Assembly (NCBI GenBank): GCA_030638325.1
Contig: DAOWEV010000251.1
Span: 1-6,739, forward strand
Source: Bacteroidales bacterium
GTDB lineage: Bacteria > Bacteroidota > Bacteroidia > Bacteroidales > JAGOPY01
Length of the DNA: 6,739 nt
Direction: 5' to 3'
This document shows, one piece after another, positions 1-5,171 of this stretch; positions within the stretch are counted from its first letter, which is position 1; the number at the start of each line of letters is the position of its first letter. The notes beneath the pieces were generated by a model. The model did not search any database. It was not told the DNA's origin and saw nothing but the letters and a program-made list of their open reading frames with translations. The position numbers were made by a program, and so were the translations under genes.

Positions 1-47
1 AAACCAAAGAATAATAACACAATAGAAATTAGTTTTTTATATCTCAT
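1..47 (-). CDS. Start of a further exported protein (signal peptide only, runs off left edge)
   Basis: Reading leftwards from ATG 47, the frame encodes MRYKKLISIVLLFFG and stays open to the edge. A basic n-region (RYKK) followed by a hydrophobic run (LISIVLLFF) is a textbook Sec signal peptide or lipoprotein signal start. The ATG lies 41 nt after the cyclase stop codon (TAG at 91-89) on the same strand, in an AT-rich leader typical of Bacteroidota, and no terminator separates them. It is therefore probably the next gene of the operon. Only 15 full codons are visible, so the product cannot be named. An ATG 10 bases upstream (57-55) is followed by a stop after six codons and is not a competitor. 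Confidence 0.6.
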   Translation of the reverse strand, partial: MRYKKLISIVLLFFG

Positions 48-88
48 ACTTTTCCATTTAAGTGTCCCAATACGGAAAACAGGAGTGC

Positions 89-2554
89 CTACACGCCTTT
101 GCGCCTCCGCCCTTCTACAAAGTACATATCAATCTCGCCTTTGTTCTTGGCGCTGATCTTGCCCCGGTAAGTACATTTAAAATGATCCTTTACCAGCTCA
201 AAAGTAGTGCCTGAGATATTGATCCTGCCTGGTTCTCCGCTGGACTCCATGCGGCTGGCAGTATTCACCGCATCCCCCCAGATATCGTATGCAAATTTGT
301 TTTTCCCGACAACTCCGGCTACCACCGGCCCGGTATGAATACCGATACGCACTTCCCAGAATTTTTTCCCTTTCGCCTCTTTTTCCGCCTCCATCTTATC
401 CATATACTCTTTGATCTCAAGGGCAGCTAATACAGCATCCACAGGATTCGAATTATTGGATACGGGAATACCTCCGGCAGACATATAAGCATCTCCAATG
501 GTCTTGATCTTTTCCATATTGTGCCGGTCGCTGATCCGGTCGAATGCCAAAAAGTACCTGTCTAACTCTTTGACAATATCCTGTGGTGAAAGATTTTCAG
601 AAATTTTTGTAAATCCCACGAAATCAGTAAATAGCACTGAAACCATTTCGTAATGTTTGGGCGTTGCCATTCCCTTTTCCTTGAGTTCGGCCGCTGTCTC
701 CTCCGGAAGAATGTTCAATAAAAGCTTATCTGACTTTGCCCGTTCTTTTTCGATAACCTTATACTGCGACTGGATGGCCTCTTTTTGTTGTTGTATCTTA
801 TTCCGCTGATCTGTAAGCTGCCGGTTGGTTTTCTTCGTAAATCTGAGGCTCCTGTAAATCAGGTATAGCAGGGCCATAGATAATAATACTATGCCGATCA
901 GGAATTTGTTCCTTACACTGATCCTTTTGATAGCCTGCTCCTGGATGATATTGTCTTTTTTCAAAAGTTCATTTTCTTTCACGGTAAGCTGTTGCCGGTG
1001 TTCGATCCGCTCTATGGAATCCCGTTGGGCCAGTTCAGTAGCCTTTAATCCCCATATTTCCTTATCTTTCTTAAGGGCGTCGCGTTCCGCTTCAATCAGC
1101 ATTTTTTCCTGGTTCTGCCGATCCAGTTCAAGCTGCTGGTTTTCAAGGGCGGCTTCCTGAAGTTCGGTGGTTTTATGAAGCAACTCTATTTGTTGCCGCT
1201 TTTGCATGGTATCCAGCACCAATACCCTTTTTGCCTGGTCATCAATTTCATCCTGGGCCACGATCATTTCCAGGTCTCTTGTAGTTTGTTCAACATAAAG
1301 CTCCTGCATCATATAATTACGCTTAACCGCCCGCTCCTCCATGATCAGAGAATCCCGGAGAACCAAATATTGCTGGTAATACTGAAGGGCCTCTTCATAT
1401 TCATACAAGGCTGTCCGGATCTTTGATAATGTTAAATAAGCCTTGCTGAGCCGTATTTTATCGCCCGTTTCTCTTGCCAGTCTGATGGCATTCTCATTAT
1501 AGATCAATGCATTATGATGATCACCGCTTAGAAAATATACATTTGACAACAAATCATAGGTATTCGCGAGTTCCGGTTTATCATTTTTCTTTTCCAGTAA
1601 CTTAATGGCTTGCTGCAAGTATTCCAAAGCATTTTCAAAATCCCCTGTGTTTTGATAAACAACAGCAATATTGATGAGTGTAATCACCTTTGTGAACTCA
1701 TCTGCTGCCGGCATCTTTTCCATTAAATCCAAAGCATCTTTGAAATATTGGATCGATTTATCATAATCTTCAAGATACTTGTAATTATATCCAATATTAT
1801 TCAAAGCGATCAGTCTGCCCGGGTTATCAGAAGTGTTTTCGTACACACTAAGGGCTTTCCGGCTATATTCCATCGAAAGATCATACTCATGAAGCTTATG
1901 ATAACATAATATGATGTTTGAAAGGGTCCTCAGAACCCGTGATATTTCGTCTTTTTCTTCATAATATTTCAACAAGTCAAGATATTCTTCCAGGGCTTGA
2001 TCATATTGGCCTATATCAAGATTGGCCGAAGCAATCGAATATTTCACGGCAACCAGGTCATCCTGCATTCCTGAATTATTATATATCGATTCTGATCTCC
2101 TCAGATATTCGATAGCTTTTCGGTATAAACCGGCATTCAGGTATAATTTCCCGATCTCCGTATTGATATTGGCAATCCCTATGCTATCCCCCAACCATTC
2201 CAGCTCTCTCACGGCTGAAAAATAATTTCTCAAGGCCAATGGGAATGCCTGTTTCCTGGTCTCAATCTCAGCCTTCAACAAATAGGCCGTTGTCTTGCCC
2301 TGCCTGTAATTCAGGTTTCTTGATATGTTGATAGCCCGGTCTGTATAAAATGCCGCACTATCAAGCTGCCCGGTGATAAGAAATTGTTGTGCGGTGTATA
2401 TCAAACGATCAATCAGGAGACTGTCATCCGGACTTATAACATCAGTACTTATAACTATCACATCATCCTTTTCCTGTGCCTCGGCATGAACAGATATCAT
2501 CAGCATCACGGCTACCGGAAAACTGATCGTAAAGGCGCTCCGCAACAGCTTCAT
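89..2554 (-). CDS. Class III adenylate cyclase with periplasmic TPR sensor and one transmembrane helix
   Basis: This protein makes cAMP from ATP in the cytoplasm. I place the start at ATG 2554 (821 residues) because it gives a clean signal peptide (MKLLR, a hydrophobic core, HAEA before Q at residue 27). The frame is also open from ATG 2644, which would add 30 mostly polar residues. Layout from 2554: nine TPRs at ~48-402; a charged Q/E/K-rich coiled coil at ~405-545; one membrane helix at ~550-568 (FLIGIVLLSMALLYLIY); a short cytoplasmic coiled coil; the LLLNILPEETAAEL linker at ~611-624; and the cyclase domain at 633-816. All key residues are present: metal ligands D644 (LFTDFVGFT) and D688 (IGDAYM), adenine-selecting K684 (KIKTIGD) and D757 (YDIWGD), transition-state N764 and R768 (VNTASRM), and phosphate-contacting K803/K805 (AKNKGE). 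The Lys/Asp pair indicates ATP rather than GTP. Class III catalytic domains work as dimers, which the coiled coils could promote. The TPRs probably face the periplasm and bind a protein partner (inference). Confidence 0.93.
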   Translation of the reverse strand: MKLLRSAFTISFPVAVMLMISVHAEAQEKDDVIVISTDVISPDDSLLIDRLIYTAQQFLITGQLDSAAFYTDRAINISRNLNYRQGKTTAYLLKAEIETRKQAFPLALRNYFSAVRELEWLGDSIGIANINTEIGKLYLNAGLYRKAIEYLRRSESIYNNSGMQDDLVAVKYSIASANLDIGQYDQALEEYLDLLKYYEEKDEISRVLRTLSNIILCYHKLHEYDLSMEYSRKALSVYENTSDNPGRLIALNNIGYNYKYLEDYDKSIQYFKDALDLMEKMPAADEFTKVITLINIAVVYQNTGDFENALEYLQQAIKLLEKKNDKPELANTYDLLSNVYFLSGDHHNALIYNENAIRLARETGDKIRLSKAYLTLSKIRTALYEYEEALQYYQQYLVLRDSLIMEERAVKRNYMMQELYVEQTTRDLEMIVAQDEIDDQAKRVLVLDTMQKRQQIELLHKTTELQEAALENQQLELDRQNQEKMLIEAERDALKKDKEIWGLKATELAQRDSIERIEHRQQLTVKENELLKKDNIIQEQAIKRISVRNKFLIGIVLLSMALLYLIYRSLRFTKKTNRQLTDQRNKIQQQKEAIQSQYKVIEKERAKSDKLLLNILPEETAAELKEKGMATPKHYEMVSVLFTDFVGFTKISENLSPQDIVKELDRYFLAFDRISDRHNMEKIKTIGDAYMSAGGIPVSNNSNPVDAVLAALEIKEYMDKMEAEKEAKGKKFWEVRIGIHTGPVVAGVVGKNKFAYDIWGDAVNTASRMESSGEPGRINISGTTFELVKDHFKCTYRGKISAKNKGEIDMYFVEGRRRKGV
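107..658 (-). other. Class III nucleotide cyclase catalytic domain
   Basis: This segment encodes the catalytic core, from MVSVLFTDFVGFT to MYFVEG. Both metal-binding aspartates, the lysine and aspartate that read adenine, and the asparagine/arginine pair that stabilises the transition state are intact. One chain therefore carries every residue needed for a symmetric homodimer with two active sites. It is preceded by the LNILP linker commonly found between a membrane or coiled-coil segment and this catalytic domain. The protein ends about six residues after the domain (RRRKGV), so there is no C-terminal regulatory module. Confidence 0.93.
1349..2413 (-). other. Array of nine TPRs at ~40-residue pitch (cyclase sensor region)
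   Basis: Measured from ATG 2554, the second helix of each repeat starts near residues 67, 107, 147, 187, 227, 267, 309, 349 and 389, a pitch of 40 residues with a single 42-residue step. Each start is a small residue (A or S), mostly followed three residues later by an aromatic or similar residue (AIEY, SMEY, SIQY, ALEY, ALQY). Helix-A positions carry the usual Y/L/N pattern (NIGYNYKYLEDYDKS, NIAVVYQNTGDFENA). A 40-residue pitch fits the longer PF13424/LGN-type repeats rather than the classic 34-residue TPR; these generally bind peptides or partner proteins. The array lies between the signal peptide and the membrane helix, so it is predicted to be periplasmic. Confidence 0.85.
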
Positions 2555-2557
2555 TGC

Positions 2558-2578
2558 AGAGATCAAAAAGAGATCAAA
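2558..2578. repeat. Tandem 10-bp direct repeat, 11-bp period, just before ATG 2554
   Basis: The plus-strand word agagatcaaa occurs at 2558-2567 and again at 2569-2578, one base apart, so the repeats are spaced by about one helical turn. On the coding strand this is TTTGATCTCT, then TTTGATCTCT, ending three bases before the preferred cyclase start. It could be an operator-like or initiation-region element, or a simple slippage product in an AT-rich leader. Confidence 0.4.
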
Positions 2579-2593
2579 TTTCTTTTTGAAGCG

Positions 2594-2608
2594 ATCCTGT
2601 TTCAGGAT
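2594..2608 (-). other. Perfect 6-bp hairpin in the receptor-cyclase junction
   Basis: On the minus strand ATCCTG-AAA-CAGGAT forms a perfect six-base-pair stem with a three-base loop. It lies 39 nt after the receptor stop and 39 nt before ATG 2554. No run of T follows it, so it is not an intrinsic terminator. If translation starts at ATG 2554 the hairpin is in untranslated RNA and could slow RNA decay or affect initiation; if it starts at ATG 2644 the hairpin is coding (LILKQDR). A role is inferred only; a stem this short can occur by chance. Confidence 0.35.
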
Positions 2609-2647
2609 TAGATGTTCATATGTCGTATCCGGCTTATAAAACATACA

Positions 2648-4903
2648 TTACTCAAGATTGAACGACAGGCCAAGTCTGAAATTTCTGCCATACTGAGGAT
2701 TATAGACCAAATCGTACTGGTTTCCATAGGCATCAATTCCACCATATCTTGTATTGAAAATATTGTTGACCTGCAGGAACGCCTGAAAATTCTTGCTGAT
2801 CAAAAACCTCATGATCATATCAAGTGTATAAAAGCCTTTCACTTCCGTTCGTAAACCAATAGCCTCCATAACTTCCGGTGGTAGTGGAAAAAACCTTTTT
2901 TCCCACCCACCCGATATGATGTTCCTGAAATAGAAATATAACCTGTCCCATGGCGCCAGCGAGAAATTGATCTGCCCCATGAATTCCGGCATTTGCCGGT
3001 AATTATTTATATTTCCAAAACCGTAAGGCAGGGTTTCGTACCCTTTTGCGAAGCTTAGAAAAACATCCAGGTCAAATCTGATTGCAGGAACAATATCCGA
3101 TACCCTTAGGTTGATCTGCGCACCGAGCAATGTGGCTTTTGTGGACTCACCATTCACATATGCATTGGTAAAAAGCGAGTCGTTTACAGGGTTCGGGTAA
3201 ATATTGGTATCCAGGATAAATCCACTTCTGGTAAATTGCTCTTTTAAATTATGGTAATAGATGGTCAGGTCCAGGTGGATATTTCTAACCGGACGCCATT
3301 TCCATCCGATATCTACGGATTGAATTTTTTCAGGTTTCAGGTCATGGTTGGGTACAATATCATAATAAATCCCCTCATCGGTAGTATAAGCAAGTGAACT
3401 ATACGTATAATAGGCCGAAGGGGCTCTGAATGCACTGCCATAAGAAGCCCTCAGCGACATCCTGTCATTTATCTTATACATCAGGGCAAGCCTGGGGTTG
3501 TTAGACGGTCCATAAAGACTGTTAAAATCATAACGGTCGCTGAGCATAATGGTAAAGTTGCGTATCACGTAAAATACCTGTAAAAATCCGGCTATATTGG
3601 TGAATACGACAGGATTGTAACCAAAATCCCAGAGGGGCGGCCCGGTTTCAGGTTTCTCTGTGGAAAAAGGTTTATAGTCAGAGGGATTGAATGGGTTTGG
3701 CAAGTCATTGGTCTTTGGCAGGTTTCCCGAATACTGGAAATACAACCCCCCTGTCAGTTCCAGTTTTGGGAGCGGCATGTAAGTAATGATTTCCTCCAGG
3801 ATAATATCATCGGATGCAGCATATTTATATCCCCGGCCGTTGACTCCCCCATCGTAAATCAACCCGAAAGACGATTCTTCATCTAATCTGTACCTCAGGT
3901 AAGTCAGATTGGTGAGGGTGGATACTTTTGTCCAGGATTTTTCATAACCGAGCCGGTATCTCTGTATCCTCTCCCCCCAGGTATTGGTCGGATCAGCGTA
4001 TGAATAGACCGCTGTGTTTTGACCAATAGATGATTGTATCTTCCTGAACATGGTTTGATAATCGAAGCTGAAGCCTTTGAATTTGAGGCCAAGACCTATG
4101 AGCCTGCTGTTATCGGGCAGTCTGTTCATTTCAGGCACAGACGAGTCGCCACGGTAATAGGGAGCTGATAGATAAGACCCACTGCTATCATAAATTGAAG
4201 GATCATAGATTTCGGGAATGTTATATTTTACATTCATATCCCCCCTGACCGAGGTGTTCCCATATAATTTGTATCCAAACACGTTTTTGTTCTTCCCGAT
4301 TTTACCGCCTATCATAACATTCAGGTACTCCTGGCCAAAATCACCGACGGCAATATCTGCCTGGGCATAGACAGGCCGCTCCGAAGTCATGGTAACGATA
4401 TTGATCACACCCGCAAGGGCATCTGCGCCGTAAACTGCAGATGCAGGGCCTAATATGATCTCGATCCTTTCGGCCTGGCGGATTGGCAACTGGTCGCCAA
4501 TGGGCATACCACTTACCACAGAAGGTTGTACCGGAACGTTGTCCACAAGTATCTTTGTATAATAGTTCCCGAATAGCCCCCTCATCAGAAAGGTCTCTCC
4601 TTCAATGGCCGATCCTGGTTGGGAAACTTTTATCCCCGGAACCGATTTCAATACATCTGCCAGGCTTGTATAACCGTTCTGCAGGATCTCCTCTCTCGTT
4701 ATGACATATACGGTAACCGGCAGGTCTTCTACAAATTTACTGGACCTGCTCGCAGACACAACCTCTTGCTTGTCGCTTTCTACATCAGGAGACAGATCAT
4801 TTACATTCAGCTTATATATATTTTGTTCCCCTTCCTGTGAGAACAGGCCGAGGGTCAATGACAAAATAAAGCTTATGAGGAATGATATTCTGATCTGTTT
4901 CAG
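2648..4903 (-). CDS. TonB-dependent outer-membrane receptor (CirA/BtuB-like)
   Basis: This is an outer-membrane gated porin for TonB-driven uptake; the substrate is unknown. The usual calling rule would start it at TTG 4864 (738 residues), but that cuts the signal peptide. The frame stays open up to a TAA at 4918-4916, and from CTG 4903 it reads as a normal signal sequence (MKQIRISFLISF, ILSLTLGLFS, then Q), giving 751 residues. No ATG exists in that interval. In TTG numbering: a TonB-box-like QEVVSAS at 33-39; the plug at ~44-160 (LPVTVYVITREEI, DVLKSVPGI, RIEIILGPASAVYGADALAGVINIVT); then a ~22-strand-type barrel with YGSAFRAPS at 475-483, the frequent LKPE motif at 509-512, NNIFNTRYG at 700-708, and a C-terminal strand NFRLGLSFNLE. 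There is no N-terminal carboxypeptidase-regulatory domain and no SusD-like neighbour, so it is not a SusC/RagA type. Iron chelates, haem, cobalamin or a peptide are all possible substrates. It lies 31 nt after gene A and directly before the cyclase. Confidence 0.93.
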   Translation of the reverse strand: MKQIRISFLISFILSLTLGLFSQEGEQNIYKLNVNDLSPDVESDKQEVVSASRSSKFVEDLPVTVYVITREEILQNGYTSLADVLKSVPGIKVSQPGSAIEGETFLMRGLFGNYYTKILVDNVPVQPSVVSGMPIGDQLPIRQAERIEIILGPASAVYGADALAGVINIVTMTSERPVYAQADIAVGDFGQEYLNVMIGGKIGKNKNVFGYKLYGNTSVRGDMNVKYNIPEIYDPSIYDSSGSYLSAPYYRGDSSVPEMNRLPDNSRLIGLGLKFKGFSFDYQTMFRKIQSSIGQNTAVYSYADPTNTWGERIQRYRLGYEKSWTKVSTLTNLTYLRYRLDEESSFGLIYDGGVNGRGYKYAASDDIILEEIITYMPLPKLELTGGLYFQYSGNLPKTNDLPNPFNPSDYKPFSTEKPETGPPLWDFGYNPVVFTNIAGFLQVFYVIRNFTIMLSDRYDFNSLYGPSNNPRLALMYKINDRMSLRASYGSAFRAPSAYYTYSSLAYTTDEGIYYDIVPNHDLKPEKIQSVDIGWKWRPVRNIHLDLTIYYHNLKEQFTRSGFILDTNIYPNPVNDSLFTNAYVNGESTKATLLGAQINLRVSDIVPAIRFDLDVFLSFAKGYETLPYGFGNINNYRQMPEFMGQINFSLAPWDRLYFYFRNIISGGWEKRFFPLPPEVMEAIGLRTEVKGFYTLDMIMRFLISKNFQAFLQVNNIFNTRYGGIDAYGNQYDLVYNPQYGRNFRLGLSFNLE
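4838..4903 (-). other. Predicted signal peptide of the TonB-dependent receptor, lost if the TTG start is used
   Basis: From CTG 4903 the codons encode a basic n-region (MKQIR), a hydrophobic core of about 14 residues rich in F, L, I and S, and a short c-region ending LFS before Q. A glutamine just after the cleavage site is common in Bacteroidota exported proteins. The stretch 4865-4903 is in frame with the receptor and uninterrupted, but it contains only non-ATG start candidates: ATA 4909, CTG 4903, several ATA/ATC/ATT codons, and then TTG 4864. CTG gives the best-formed signal peptide. A base error that turned ATG into CTG is an alternative. Confidence 0.65.
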
Positions 4904-4934
4904 GGTTATAAATGTTTAAATCTTTAACAAAATT

Positions 4935-5171
4935 CTATTTTATCACCTTTTGAACCTGCAATAACCTACCATCTTCACCATGGATTGAAATCAGGTAAAT
5001 GCCCCTGCCAAGGCCCCCGAAAGGGATGGTGATAGTTTGTGCTTGCTTAAATCTTCCGGATAAGACCACTTTTCCCACAATATCAAGGATATCAACCTGC
5101 AGTGCCTGGTTTTTAGCAGATCTTATATGCAGGGTGTGTCCGACAGGATTGGGATAGATGATAAAGTCATT
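4935..5171 (-). other. T9SS type A C-terminal sorting domain (Por secretion tail)
   Basis: This is the last ~78 codons of the secreted protein. The domain begins with the conserved YPNPV stretch, continues through a short strand (LHIRS), a mid-domain VDILDIVGKVV segment and the GRGIYLISI strand, and ends with a basic KVIK tail. This is the classic TIGR04183-type pattern. In known systems the domain directs passage through the outer-membrane T9SS translocon and is cleaved off as the protein is anchored to the surface. It places gene A outside the cell and is the strongest phylum marker in the window. Confidence 0.93.

Noticed and set aside
50..79. Inverted repeat ttttcc/ggaaaa (50-55 and 74-79) between cyclase and gene D as a terminator
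   Set aside because: The stem is only 6 bp and mostly A-T, the loop is 18 nt, and no T tract follows on the minus strand. It also overlaps the expected leader of the next gene.
891..1426. Plus-strand open frames at 891-1160 and 1175-1426
   Set aside because: They lie antisense to the coiled-coil and membrane-helix part of the cyclase. Their composition (Ser/Cys/Phe runs) is what reversed Lys/Gln/Glu-rich codons produce, and there is no recognisable domain.
1918..2854. Plus-strand open frames between 1918 and 2854
   Set aside because: They are antisense to the TPR array and the receptor C-terminus, show no protein family features, and lack a leader or neighbours on that strand.
3904..4092. 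Minus-strand 62-codon frame inside the receptor gene
   Set aside because: It is out of frame within a well-supported beta-barrel coding region and has no domain features.
4483..4919. Plus-strand frames opposite the receptor plug and signal peptide
   Set aside because: They are shadows of the highly conserved plug-coding region on the other strand.
4904..4934. Bacteroidota promoter (-7 TAnnTTTG) between the secreted protein and the receptor
   Set aside because: The minus-strand sequence TAGAATTTTG has four bases rather than two between TA and TTTG, and no convincing -33 TTG spacing was found. The gap is better read as an intra-operon leader.
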